A stretch of DNA of 64,000 nt from a virus, in the IMG/VR virus record IMGVR_UViG_3300022903_000002, positions 41,083 to 105,082 of that record; one strand, written 5' to 3'. Below are positions 42,096-48,890 of this stretch, piece by piece. Position 1 is the first letter of the stretch. Every line of letters starts with the position of its first letter. The translations under genes and the position numbers were made by a program. The notes below the pieces were generated by a model, which saw only the letters and a list, made by a program, of their open reading frames with translations, was not told the origin of the DNA and did no database searches.

Positions 42096-42472
42096 GACCG
42101 ACCTCCTTCGGCGCGGGCGGGGTAGTGGTCGCCGAGGTGGTAGCGCTTGTACGTGCCCTCTGGCACGTTCAGGGAGTGCCGCTTGCCGTTCTTGCCGCGA
42201 ACCACGAGGACCCACACAGACCGGCACTCCACCGGGAGGGGCATCTGCTTGCAGTACGGGGCGGGGCTCACCATGCGCAGGGAGCGTCGAGCGGTGACGA
42301 CACCGGTGATGTTGGGCTTCGTCGTGGGCCTTGCGCTGGTGGGCCCTGGGTGGGTGGGTGCTGCGCTCGGAGGCTTTGTGGGCTCCGTGCGCGGCGCCGA
42401 GCCGGTGCTGGCGCATCCAGCCGTACCTACGAGCAAGCCAGCGGCAGCGACCACGCTGATGAGTTTCGTCAT
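42092..42472 (-). CDS. Small lipoprotein
   Basis: 126 residues. Signal peptide and lipobox (LISVVAAAGLLVGTAGC, lipidated Cys20), a Pro/Thr-rich linker (25-55), then a globular part with two Cys (APYCKQMPLPVECRSVWVLVV). Exported and membrane-anchored; might mediate entry exclusion, by analogy only. Confidence 0.7.
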   Translation of the reverse strand: MTKLISVVAAAGLLVGTAGCASTGSAPRTEPTKPPSAAPTHPGPTSARPTTKPNITGVVTARRSLRMVSPAPYCKQMPLPVECRSVWVLVVRGKNGKRHSLNVPEGTYKRYHLGDHYPARAEGGRS

Positions 42473-42609
42473 GCCGTCACCGCCCGGTCAGGGTGGAACT
42501 CGTGGTCGACGTCAGCGGCGCGGACGGTGTGTCCACCGTCGTCCCAGCAGTCGAACTGGATCGGGCCGCCGGTCAGGGACGTCTGGTGAATTGGGCAACG
42601 AGCGTTCAT
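42469..42609 (-). CDS. 46-residue Cys/His peptide
   Basis: ATG 42609, ATGA overlaps on both sides. MNARCPIHQTSLTGGPIQFDCWDDGGHTV... has CxxH and CxxxxxH elements, so one zinc site is possible. Confidence 0.5.
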   Translation of the reverse strand: MNARCPIHQTSLTGGPIQFDCWDDGGHTVRAADVDHEFHPDRAVTA

Positions 42610-43229
42610 CGGACGTCACCGCCCGCGCTGTAGAGCGAAGCGATGACCTCATCGAGGTCGACGCCATCGTCCGCACTCAGATCCGAGAACGCCGGATCGG
42701 TGCTGTAGCCGTGGCGTCCCAGCACCTCACTGATCTCAGCGAGTGCCTCGGTGGCGTTCGCCGGGACCGGCCCGCCGCTCCCGCTGAGGCCCTCCACGAT
42801 CCGGCTGACCGAGCCGGCGAGCACCGCCAGATCCATGTCGGCGCGCACCGCGGCGGGAATCCGCAGGTTCGGGTGAGGGGCGTGACCCTCGTGCTCGTGG
42901 CACTCGACCGTGGTGACGACGAGGGAGTGAGTGGTTCCGCGGGTCTCGACGCGGCCCGTGGCGGTGACAGTTGGCGGTTGCAGGATCCTGCCCGGTCCGC
43001 GGACCGGACCGATCAGATCACGGAACTCCTGGTAGTAGAGCGGGAAGACGATGATGCCGATGGATACGTGTTCGCCGCTCAGGCGGAACTCTGCCCAGTC
43101 GTTGCCTTGCCTGGTGCGGTGGGGGCTGTGGCCGTTGAGGATGCCGGTGACAGTGACGATCTCGCCGTCCTCGTGGAGACCGGCAGCGATCGAGGTGATC
43201 GACGGTCCCTGGATGGTGTAGGTCTTCAT
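42606..43229 (-). CDS. OB-fold-like protein
   Basis: 207 residues. The stretch DGEIVTVTGILNGHSPHRTRQGNDWAEFRLSG...GIIVFPLYYQEFRDLIGPVRGPGRILQPPTVTATGRVETRG reads as an OB-fold nucleic-acid-binding domain like those next to DNA polymerase alpha subunits. The C-terminus is helical and acidic. It may act in element replication or repair. Confidence 0.55.
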   Translation of the reverse strand: MKTYTIQGPSITSIAAGLHEDGEIVTVTGILNGHSPHRTRQGNDWAEFRLSGEHVSIGIIVFPLYYQEFRDLIGPVRGPGRILQPPTVTATGRVETRGTTHSLVVTTVECHEHEGHAPHPNLRIPAAVRADMDLAVLAGSVSRIVEGLSGSGGPVPANATEALAEISEVLGRHGYSTDPAFSDLSADDGVDLDEVIASLYSAGGDVR

Positions 43230-43495
43230 CGGTTCGCACCGCCGTCCTCGTCACCGAGGAACGTGCCGAGCACCTGGATGCCGTTCGAGATCGGAACCTC
43301 ACGGACCGCAGGCTTGGAGATGCGGTCGCGGATCACGGAGACGAAGATCGCCAGGACGATGGCACCGAACGGGACGATCAGAATCGACGCTTCCGTGTAA
43401 CGGATCCATGCGGGTGCGCTCATCGGGGTGAGGAGTGTGAGACCGAGGACCGCGTAGTAGGCGCCGACCGCAACGGTGGGCTTGTAGAGGGTCAT
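43226..43495 (-). CDS. Small membrane protein
   Basis: 89 residues from ATG 43495. Two or three hydrophobic helices (VAVGAYYAVLGLTLLTP; ILIVPFGAIVLAIFVSVI) and a soluble C-terminus. Unknown. Confidence 0.5.
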   Translation of the reverse strand: MTLYKPTVAVGAYYAVLGLTLLTPMSAPAWIRYTEASILIVPFGAIVLAIFVSVIRDRISKPAVREVPISNGIQVLGTFLGDEDGGANR

Positions 43496-43499
43496 GTCG

Positions 43500-43607
43500 T
43501 CACCTCCCGTTCTGGTGTTGGGTCTTGTCGTACTGGTCGCGGAGGAAGTCGCTCTCGCTGCTGTCGAAGTCGTCGCCGTAGTGCATGACGATGGGGAGGG
43601 CACGCAT
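43500..43607 (-). CDS. 35-residue acidic peptide ending in NGR
   Basis: ATG 43607 in a TGATG overlap. MRALPIVMHYGDDFDSSESDFLRDQYDKTQHQNGR. As at 41976, the last codons AAC GGG AGG TGA form the ribosome site of the following gene. Confidence 0.5.
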   Translation of the reverse strand: MRALPIVMHYGDDFDSSESDFLRDQYDKTQHQNGR

Positions 43608-43834
43608 CAGGACACCCCCGGCAGGTTGCGCTGGTGCTCCATGCCCATCGCGAACGCACCAGCGACGGCAGCGAGGAAGCCATCGACCTCGTCGGTGACG
43701 TCCGCGCCGTTCAGCTGAGCGTCCAGCGCGGCAGCGAGAGCGGTCACGTTGATGGAGGCGGGTACCCGGAACTGCGGGATGCTGTCGTCGTCCGCGATGG
43801 GGCGAGGAACGCCATGCTCTAGAGTGAGTGCCAC
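43607..43834 (-). CDS. Small unknown protein
   Basis: 75 residues from GTG 43834 with GAGAGGAAC upstream. Helical SINVTALAAALDAQLNGADVTDEVDGFLAAVAGAFAMGMEHQRN. No family recognised. Confidence 0.5.
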   Translation of the reverse strand: MALTLEHGVPRPIADDDSIPQFRVPASINVTALAAALDAQLNGADVTDEVDGFLAAVAGAFAMGMEHQRNLPGVS

Positions 43835-43877
43835 AGGATCGGTTCCTCTCGTGATGGGGCGGTGACAGGTCCTGCTC

Positions 43878-43910
43878 GCCCCGTTCCGGTGTTCGCGCAC
43901 CGGGCGGGGC
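43878..43910 (-). terminator. GC-rich hairpin between two leftward genes
   Basis: GCCCCGTTCCGGTG (43878-43891) pairs with CACCGGGCGGGGC (43898-43910) with one mismatch/bulge. No T-tract on the - strand, so it probably attenuates rather than stops the operon. Confidence 0.4.
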
Positions 43911-43932
43911 TTCTTGCTGTTCGCGAGGGCGG

Positions 43933-44079
43933 TCACCATTCGGCTCGCCCCACATCGGTGATCTCTTGTTGACACCGGCAGGTCTGGCAGAAGGCGGTCT
44001 CGCCGATCGTCCACATCGATGCACTACCGGTCGGCCACAGGTAGTGGGCGCAGACGAGCACGACTCGTAAGGCAGCCAT
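43933..44079 (-). CDS. 48-residue Cys-rich peptide
   Basis: ATG 44079 in TGATG. MAALRVVLVCAHYLW...AFCQTCRCQQEITDVGRAEW, four Cys and one His in CxH/CxxCxC form. Second gene of the leftward operon. Confidence 0.5.
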   Translation of the reverse strand: MAALRVVLVCAHYLWPTGSASMWTIGETAFCQTCRCQQEITDVGRAEW

Positions 44080-44297
44080 CAGGCGACCGCCTCAGGTAGT
44101 GGGGGGCTGATCCGACGCCGCTCCAAATATTCGGCGACCGACTGCTTGTAGATCTTGATGGGGGCGTTACGGGCAGGCCCCTTGACGGCCTGAAGCTCCC
44201 CGTTCCTGACGAGCCGCCTCACGGTCCACCGTGAGAGATGAAGCTCTTTGCAGGTCTCCGCTGTCGAAAGGAACACGTTGCTACCCTCGCTCTCCAT
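44079..44297 (-). CDS. Excisionase-like helix-turn-helix protein
   Basis: 72 residues from ATG 44297. LSTAETCKELHLSRWTVRRLVRNGELQAVKGPARNAPIKIYKQSVAEYLERRR is the MerR/Xis-type winged helix used by excisionases and small AICE regulators. It is the first gene of the leftward operon that ends with int1. An inverted repeat overlaps its start codon and there is no clear ribosome site, so it may be translated from a leaderless mRNA. Confidence 0.65.
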   Translation of the reverse strand: MESEGSNVFLSTAETCKELHLSRWTVRRLVRNGELQAVKGPARNAPIKIYKQSVAEYLERRRISPPLPEAVA

Positions 44298-44390
44298 GTA
44301 GCAGTACGCTACAAGATGCACCAAGATGCTGCAAGGGGGTCTGGCCAAGAGGTTGTTCCAACTTGTTGCAAGGCGCTACAACAGACCTAT
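44297..44390. promoter_or_regulatory. Divergent control region between the Xis-like and XRE genes
   Basis: TGTAGC-AGTAC-GCTACA (44297-44313) is a perfect 6-bp inverted repeat at the leftward start codon. Related half sites follow on the + strand: GATGCACCAAG, GCTGCAAGG, GTTGCAAGG, GCGCTACAAC (44371-44382). The shared element is roughly yTTGyAGC. Both promoters must lie here. Confidence 0.55.
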
Positions 44391-44742
44391 GAGCGCAGAT
44401 GAACCGGGCGCCCGTTTCGCAGCCGAGGTCGACGCCAGACGGAAAGCGATGGGTCGCGCGGTCGGGTGGCTGGAGGATCGATCGGGTATCGCTCGCAGCA
44501 CGGTTGGCCGCTGGCGAAGAGGCCTTGCTGCGCCAACACCAGAGCCGGTGATCGCGATTGCCGATGCCCTCGGCATGGACCGGACGACAGCGCTGCAACT
44601 CGCTGGGCTCTCTCCGGCGATCGCGGTGGGTGAGGCGGGCGAGCCGATGGCGTTGACCAGGATTCACATTGATGTCCTGCTGGCCGAAATACGTAGGCGA
44701 ATCCCCAATGCTGACGACACTGCGTCTGAAGGCTCGGACTAG
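44389..44742 (+). CDS. XRE-family regulator
   Basis: 117 residues from ATG 44389. Helix-turn-helix RRKAMGRAVGWLEDRSGIARSTVGRWRRGLAAPTPEPVIAIADALGMDRTTALQLAGLSP fits the Cro/CI type. No ribosome site precedes it, consistent with leaderless translation. It is divergent from the leftward operon and flanked by repeat sites, so it probably controls both. Confidence 0.75.
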   Translation: MSADEPGARFAAEVDARRKAMGRAVGWLEDRSGIARSTVGRWRRGLAAPTPEPVIAIADALGMDRTTALQLAGLSPAIAVGEAGEPMALTRIHIDVLLAEIRRRIPNADDTASEGSD

Positions 44743-44822
44743 TAAGTGGTGGCAGGTTGTGGTTTCTTGGCGCACGACACCACCGTCCGCCTTGCGGGCG
44801 AACCACTGCCATGTAGCAAGGC

Positions 44823-44893
44823 TGCAACTCGCTGCAGTAACCATGGAGGGATACTGCAGTTCTGTGCACCATCCGCAGTTACCCTGCAATTAC
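44823..44893 (+). repeat. Helically phased TGCAgttac direct repeats before the Nudix gene
   Basis: Related 9-mers start at 44823 (TGCAACTCG), 44833 (TGCAGTAAC), 44855 (TGCAGTTCT), 44874 (CGCAGTTAC) and 44885 (TGCAATTAC). Spacings of 10, 22, 19 and 11 place all of them on one DNA face. Likely operator for the XRE or Nudix-HTH protein. Confidence 0.5.
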
Positions 44894-44920
44894 ACGTTGA
44901 GAAGCCTCTAGGGAGGCGGG

Positions 44921-45583
44921 ATGGACCCGGCTCAGGAGTGGACGGGGCGCACAGCCACCGCGCTCCGCAAAGCCCTACGATTGACCGTCGACCGGTTCGC
45001 CAGCCGACTCGGAGTAGCACCGCGGACTGTCGCGAATTGGTCAGCGCAGCCCGATATGGTCCCGCGCGTAAGCGTGCAGGACGCACTCGACGACCTGCTC
45101 GGCCAGGCGACTCCCGCCGTCCGAGAGCGCTTCACGGAACTTGCTGATGGCAATGAGGGTGCGTCGGTAGGCCATGCTCAATCGCTCCGTGTCGCGATCT
45201 CGGTGGTAACCCGGAATCGAGACGTGCTGCTCGTGAAGCGCCGTGATGACGGGGCAGGGATCTCTTGGCAGTTCCCGGCCGGCGTCATCAAACCGGGCGA
45301 ACGCGGCGAAGACGTAGCCGTGCGGGAGACCCTTGGGGAGACCGGCGTTCACTGCATCGTGCAACAGCCGATCGGCTCCCGGCTCCACCCCGTGACGGGT
45401 GTGTACTGCGACTACTACGCCTGCGACTTCCTCACGGGAGAAGCAGTGAACCGGGATACCGTGGAAAATGCCGGTGTCGCATGGGTGTCGCGCCAGGATC
45501 TGACCCGGTTCGTCGCCCGTGACAAGGTGTACCCGCCGATCTTGCGCTTCCTGGAGGAACAGCGTGACGCAGCCCACCGATAG
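44921..45583 (+). CDS. HTH-Nudix fusion protein with degenerate Nudix box (Pif-like)
   Basis: 220 residues, ATG after GGGAGGCGGG. Residues 10-70 form a helix-turn-helix (RLTVDRFASRLGVAPRTVANW). Residues 88-215 are a Nudix fold, with the box G121x5E127x7R135E136xxG139E140xG142: the first Glu of the metal-binding EE pair is Gly139. In the AICE pSAM2 the Nudix protein Pif blocks transfer into cells already carrying the element; a similar regulatory or sensor role is plausible. Coupled to the next gene by overlap. Confidence 0.7.
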   Translation: MDPAQEWTGRTATALRKALRLTVDRFASRLGVAPRTVANWSAQPDMVPRVSVQDALDDLLGQATPAVRERFTELADGNEGASVGHAQSLRVAISVVTRNRDVLLVKRRDDGAGISWQFPAGVIKPGERGEDVAVRETLGETGVHCIVQQPIGSRLHPVTGVYCDYYACDFLTGEAVNRDTVENAGVAWVSRQDLTRFVARDKVYPPILRFLEEQRDAAHR

Positions 45584-46001
45584 CCGCCCCGTCATCGCAG
45601 CGGCCGTGATCGTCAAAGACGGTCGCTTCCTGCTCGTGCAGCGGGCCGTCTCGGAGGGCAGCCTGTCGTGGCAGTTCCCGGCCGGCGAAGTCGAGCAGGG
45701 CGAATTGGTAGAGGACGCGGCTGTTCGGGAGACCGCCGAGGAGGCCGGGCTCGTCGTTGTCGCTAAGAGCAGGCTGGGGGAACGGATCCATCCCGCCACG
45801 GGCCGCGAGATGGTCTACGTCGAGTGCGAAGTCATCGACGGAGAAGCGCACGCCGCGGACGATGAGGAGATCGCTGCAGTCTCCTGGATCCGTCTCGACG
45901 AGATCCCCGAGTACGTCCCCTACGGCTTCTACAGGCCGGTGCACGAACACCTTGCCGAGAGGCTGGGAGGCGGACCGCGCGAGCGCACCACCGGCGAGTG
46001 A
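45564..46001 (+). CDS. Nudix hydrolase
   Basis: 145 residues from GTG 45564 (GGAGG seven bases upstream, inside the previous gene). Complete Nudix box G41x5E47x7R55E56xxE59E60xG62. It is clearly paralogous to the Nudix half of the preceding protein (both contain SWQFPAG at the same place), so the pair arose by duplication, one copy keeping the active site. Would hydrolyse a nucleoside diphosphate derivative. Ends at a terminator. Confidence 0.8.
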   Translation: MTQPTDSRPVIAAAVIVKDGRFLLVQRAVSEGSLSWQFPAGEVEQGELVEDAAVRETAEEAGLVVVAKSRLGERIHPATGREMVYVECEVIDGEAHAADDEEIAAVSWIRLDEIPEYVPYGFYRPVHEHLAERLGGGPRERTTGE

Positions 46002-46014
46002 AGTTCGGCTCACC

Positions 46015-46046
46015 CGAAGCCCTGGCCTAACGGCTGGGGCTTCTGT
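46015..46046 (+). terminator. Terminator after the Nudix pair
   Basis: GAAGCCCTGGCC pairs with GGCTGGGGCTTC (two mismatches) over a TAAC loop, followed by TGTC. Ends the rightward XRE-Nudix transcript. Confidence 0.5.
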
Positions 46047-46358
46047 CATCTCTGGGGTCGATGTAGCAGCGGGGCGCTGAGAGCCACCAGGAACTCCCAT
46101 ATGGCTCGGACCTATAGTCGCCCATGAGCAAGGGGCTTTGCGGCCCGCACGTTCCTCCTGGGTGTCGTTTTTGAGGGCATGGCGAAACATGCGCCTCGCT
46201 GTCGAAGGCATAGCAATGGACTCCGTCCTCTCGGAGCGCCGTTCTCGCGTGCGCACGCGCGAGGGGCTCCTGGAAGGGGAAGGGGATAGGGGAAGGGGAA
46301 ACCAATACTTCCCACCGTTACTACTCCCCTTCCCCTGTGCCCGACGGGTATCCCTCGC
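46047..46358 (+). other. 312-bp gene-free stretch with purine-rich run
   Basis: No gene recognised on either strand. It contains a G/A-rich run near 46270-46303 (GGAAGGGGAAGGGG units) and a matching C/T run near 46323-46335, which could fold back or form a triplex. It leads into the AAGGGTT repeat clusters. Confidence 0.4.
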
Positions 46359-46415
46359 TTAGGGTTCCCGGAAGGGTTCGCTAAGGGTTCTTGGAACCCT
46401 TAGCGAAGGGTTGTG
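46359..46415. repeat. AAGGGTT repeat cluster 1
   Basis: Five copies of the AGGGTT core: TTAGGGTTC at 46359, AAGGGTTCG at 46372, TAAGGGTTC at 46382, inverted GAACCCTTA at 46394, and AAGGGTTGTG at 46406. The middle two form a perfect 13-bp-arm palindrome (46378-46406, TTG loop). The cluster ends GAAGGGTTGTGACCTGC, the same as cluster 2. Confidence 0.8.
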
Positions 46416-46612
46416 ACCTGCAAGGACGCTGGTTCACGGGCTTGCGGCGAACCATGACCTCCCGCCCTCGAAACGGTTGGCCGAAATAGGGGTAGGAAAG
46501 CTGCAAAAACAGGGCCGGTGGCCGCAGTCAGCACGTCCGGTTGTGAGCCTCGTGAACTGCGAGCAGGAAAAATGCGGCAGGGCTTATGTTTCCCCAGGTA
46601 GAAACCCCCGGC
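46416..46612 (+). other. Spacer between the two repeat clusters
   Basis: 197 bp with no credible ORF. It opens with a decayed copy of the small ORF at 46668 (GTGACCTGC followed directly by AAGGACGCTG) that stops after 14 codons. AT content rises around 46500-46590. Confidence 0.4.
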
Positions 46613-46670
46613 GAAGGGTTCCCGTAACCCTTTATAGAACCCTTGGGGGAACCCTTAGAGAAGGGTTGTG
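46613..46670. repeat. AAGGGTT repeat cluster 2
   Basis: Five copies: GAAGGGTT at 46613, inverted TAACCCTTT at 46625, inverted GAACCCTTG at 46637, inverted GAACCCTTA at 46649, direct AAGGGTTGTG at 46661. Spacing of 12 bases between consecutive sites is regular. The last copy overlaps the ribosome site of the small ORF at 46668. Confidence 0.8.
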
Positions 46671-46790
46671 ACCTGCGCTTTCGCGTATCTCGCGCACAAC
46701 ACTGAGAAGGACGCTGATCGGCGCGTGGTGGACTACCTGATCGAGCATGACCGGCGGGATCTGCTCGCGCCAGCCGTGTCCCGCGGCTAG
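46668..46790 (+). CDS. 40-residue protein after the repeat cluster
   Basis: GTG start with GAAGGG before it. MTCAFAYLAHNTEKDADRRVVDYLIEHDRRDLLAPAVSRG, charged and helical with normal high-GC codon use. Its 3' end overlaps the stop of the leftward gene by four bases. It may be a truncated relic, since a shorter copy of its start exists after cluster 1. Confidence 0.45.
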   Translation: MTCAFAYLAHNTEKDADRRVVDYLIEHDRRDLLAPAVSRG

Positions 46791-46993
46791 ACCCGCACGC
46801 CGTGGATCACCCAAGGGCGAATCTGGTCCTGCGTCGCTGACCCGCTGTACACCGATGCCGCTACGTTCGCGAGCGTTGCATGGACCTGGGCCTCAAGCAG
46901 AAGGTTCGTCTTCGTGGTCTCGTTCTTCTCGAACCTCGCCTTGTTGAGGAGGCTCTCGGCTTCCTTGACGTGCTGTGGTCCGTTCATCGCCAT
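46787..46993 (-). CDS. Small helical protein of the MNGPxH type
   Basis: 68 residues from ATG 46993 (an ATG two codons later is equally possible). MNGPQHVKEAESLLNKARFEKNETTKTNLLLEAQVHATLANVAASVY is a widely distributed helical protein of Streptomyces chromosomes and mobile elements with unknown function. Confidence 0.6.
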   Translation of the reverse strand: MAMNGPQHVKEAESLLNKARFEKNETTKTNLLLEAQVHATLANVAASVYSGSATQDQIRPWVIHGVRV

Positions 46994-47144
46994 GTGCTCA
47001 TCGTGCCCGATCGTTAGCTCTGCGAGCACCTGGTGACCTATGGCCGGTACCGGACCGATGCTTGCCCGGCCAGTCCCGTGAGCCCTGAAGGTGGCTGGGT
47101 TTAACGTGACGAACCGAGACGAGATCCGATCAAAGGAGATCGCT

Positions 47145-47468
47145 GTGACTACTGATGCGCGCTCCGGCGCCGCCCCCGCCGAGAACCCCCAGGTCGATCG
47201 GGCCATGGCTGTATACGACAACCTGAACGCGGCCGAGCAGCGTGAGGTGTTCCGGACGGTCTACCGTGCCGTGGCCGAGTACGGCCGTACACGCCACGTT
47301 GACCACCTCATCCGCCTCGCGGAAAGTGTGGAAGGGATGGTCCGCATCGAAAGTCACGACCCGGGCGCGCGCGAAGCGATCCGAGACAGCGCCAGTCGGC
47401 CGCTACCTCACAGCGCAGCCGAGGGCACTGACCTCGATGACGTGATCAAGGAGCTGCGGGAGGCGTAA
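47145..47468 (+). CDS. First gene of a two-gene unit, possibly antitoxin-like
   Basis: 107 residues from GTG 47145 (AAAGGAGA upstream). Helical, acidic: VDRAMAVYDNLNAAEQREVFRTVYRAVAEYGRTRHVDHLIRLAESVEGMV... ending in DLDDVIKELREA. The TAATG overlap with the next gene and the small sizes recall antitoxin-toxin pairs, but no family is recognised. Confidence 0.55.
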   Translation: MTTDARSGAAPAENPQVDRAMAVYDNLNAAEQREVFRTVYRAVAEYGRTRHVDHLIRLAESVEGMVRIESHDPGAREAIRDSASRPLPHSAAEGTDLDDVIKELREA

Positions 47469-47782
47469 TGGGCGGGTGGCGGTTAACCCCACACGGTGAG
47501 GCTGTCTTAGCCGAGTGGAAGAAGACCGCCACTCCCGCCCACCAGCACCGCTTAGGTGAGGTCCTCGACTCGATCGGAGATGGGTCGTGGGAAGGCCGCT
47601 GGTGGAATGAGCCGTACCCACCTAACCCGGACTTCACGGAACTCCGCGCCGGCGACGGGCTCATCGTCCTGGCGAAGGGGACCCTCGACGGCGAGGAAGA
47701 GCTCACGTGGATCGACTTCGCCGGGATCTGGGTCGTGGACCGTGACGACGCAGACCTGCCTATTTCCGAGGGCACCGACTAG
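47468..47782 (+). CDS. Second gene of the two-gene unit, possible small toxin
   Basis: 104 residues, ATG in TAATG. TPHGEAVLAEWKKTATPAHQHRLGEVLDSIGDGSWEGRWWNEPYPPNPDFTELRAGDGLIVLAKG looks like a compact alpha-beta protein of RelE/HigB size with several Trp. Function is a guess from context only. Confidence 0.5.
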   Translation: MGGWRLTPHGEAVLAEWKKTATPAHQHRLGEVLDSIGDGSWEGRWWNEPYPPNPDFTELRAGDGLIVLAKGTLDGEEELTWIDFAGIWVVDRDDADLPISEGTD

Positions 47783-48034
47783 ATTCACCGCGTGTCCCGC
47801 GGTCGTGCGGAGTCCCCGTAAGCCAGGCCCGGCGTCCTGAACCCCACAGGATCCCGGCGGAGCGAACATTCCTGACTTTGGACAATCCTTCAGAATCACC
47901 AAAGGTTAGAAGTTACTCTGGCCGAGCAGGCGACCGAGCGACCGCCTACCTGGGAGCAAATCCCGATCCGGCAAGTTGTAAACGAATCGCCTCAAGGCCG
48001 CCCGGACTGGTGCACGTCTGGTCTGGGACACAGA

Positions 48035-48066
48035 ACGAGGCGCCCTCCACTGGAGGAACGCCTCGT
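48035..48066. terminator. Hairpin between convergent genes
   Basis: ACGAGGCG (48035-48042) pairs with CGCCTCGT (48059-48066), with an inner CCTCCA/TGGAGG stem. It lies between 47782 (+) and 48096 (-) and can act on both strands; no long T-tract. Confidence 0.5.
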
Positions 48067-48095
48067 CTGTCCGGACGGTCGGTCGGGTCAGGGGA

Positions 48096-48245
48096 TCAAA
48101 TCTGAGCCCGACCGGCCATCCGCTTCAACCTTCTCGCTGCGAGGGTGACTCCGAGGGCGAAGCCCCCGGCGCCGATCGCGAGTGCGCTGGCATAGAGTGC
48201 CGTCGCGTCGCAGCCCCGCAACGCTCTTCGTGCGTGCCGGTCCAT
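48096..48245 (-). CDS. 49-residue single-span membrane protein
   Basis: ATG 48245 after GGAGAGGAGGTG. MDRHARRALRGCDATALYASALAIGAGGFALGVTLAARRLKRMAGRAQI: one hydrophobic helix between basic ends. Unknown. Confidence 0.5.
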   Translation of the reverse strand: MDRHARRALRGCDATALYASALAIGAGGFALGVTLAARRLKRMAGRAQI

Positions 48246-48439
48246 ATGGTGGTTCACCTCCTCTCCGTCTTCGTGCGGACTGTTGACGTCCGCTGTGGAG
48301 GTGAGTGCCGCATGGGCGACGAGGGGAACGTTAGTCGTGCCAGGGGTGGTGAGGTGGGGGATCGGACATTTGTTGCATGTGTCCGGTTTGGGGGGATCCT
48401 GCCCGCTGGGCTGTCGGGGGCGGTTCCTAGGATGCGGTC
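48246..48439 (+). other. Intergenic promoter region
   Basis: 194 bp between divergent genes 48096 (-) and 48440 (+). No gene recognised. GTTGACGTCC near 48281 is a possible -35 element; otherwise no clear signal. Confidence 0.3.
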
Positions 48440-48655
48440 ATGGCCGACTTCGACATCCCTGCTGACCTCGTACAACTACGTCGTGACTTCGTGAAGGCCG
48501 ATGCTGCCCGGGCCGACGAGGGCGAGTCCGCTGCGGAGGCGCACCGTGAGGCGCAGAGACTCGCGGAGGCGATCCACGACCACCCGTGGTGGGCCGTGTG
48601 CGGCGGGAACCGGTTCGACGCCCGTATGGCGCTGATCGCCGCGGCGAAAGCCTGA
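48440..48655 (+). CDS. Small helical protein
   Basis: 71 residues. DIPADLVQLRRDFVKADAARADEGESAAEAHREAQRLAEAIHDHPWWAVCGGNRFDARMALIAAAKA, a type common in Streptomyces genomes. No function known to me. Confidence 0.55.
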   Translation: MADFDIPADLVQLRRDFVKADAARADEGESAAEAHREAQRLAEAIHDHPWWAVCGGNRFDARMALIAAAKA

Positions 48656-48758
48656 TATCGGGGGTTCAGGTCGCCCGCAACTAGACGACTTTCCGCAGGT
48701 CACTTCACATGCGACCGTGCGCGGGTACCGTCCCCATTGACACCCCTGGGAGGGCTCG

Positions 48759-48890
48759 ATGGGCGCACACGGCGGCGGTGGCAACTCGGACGGCAAAGGC
48801 GGGGACGGGAACAACCCGCGAGGTGGCTCCCACAGCGGCGGTTCCGGATCCGGCGGTAACGCCGGCGACGGCAACAAGCCCGGCAAGTGA
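48759..48890 (+). CDS. Gly-rich 43-residue peptide, candidate RiPP precursor
   Basis: ATG 48759 with GGGAGGG upstream. 19 of 43 residues are Gly, five are Asn; there is no Cys and hardly any hydrophobic residue. It holds three Asp-Gly pairs (SDGK, GDGN, GDGN), the dipeptide most prone to aspartimide formation. The stop overlaps the start of the PIMT-like methyltransferase (GTGA), so peptide and enzyme are made together. This is the layout of imiditide-type clusters, in which a PIMT homologue installs aspartimide in a short peptide. Lack of a clear leader/core split is a caution. Confidence 0.55.
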   Translation: MGAHGGGGNSDGKGGDGNNPRGGSHSGGSGSGGNAGDGNKPGK

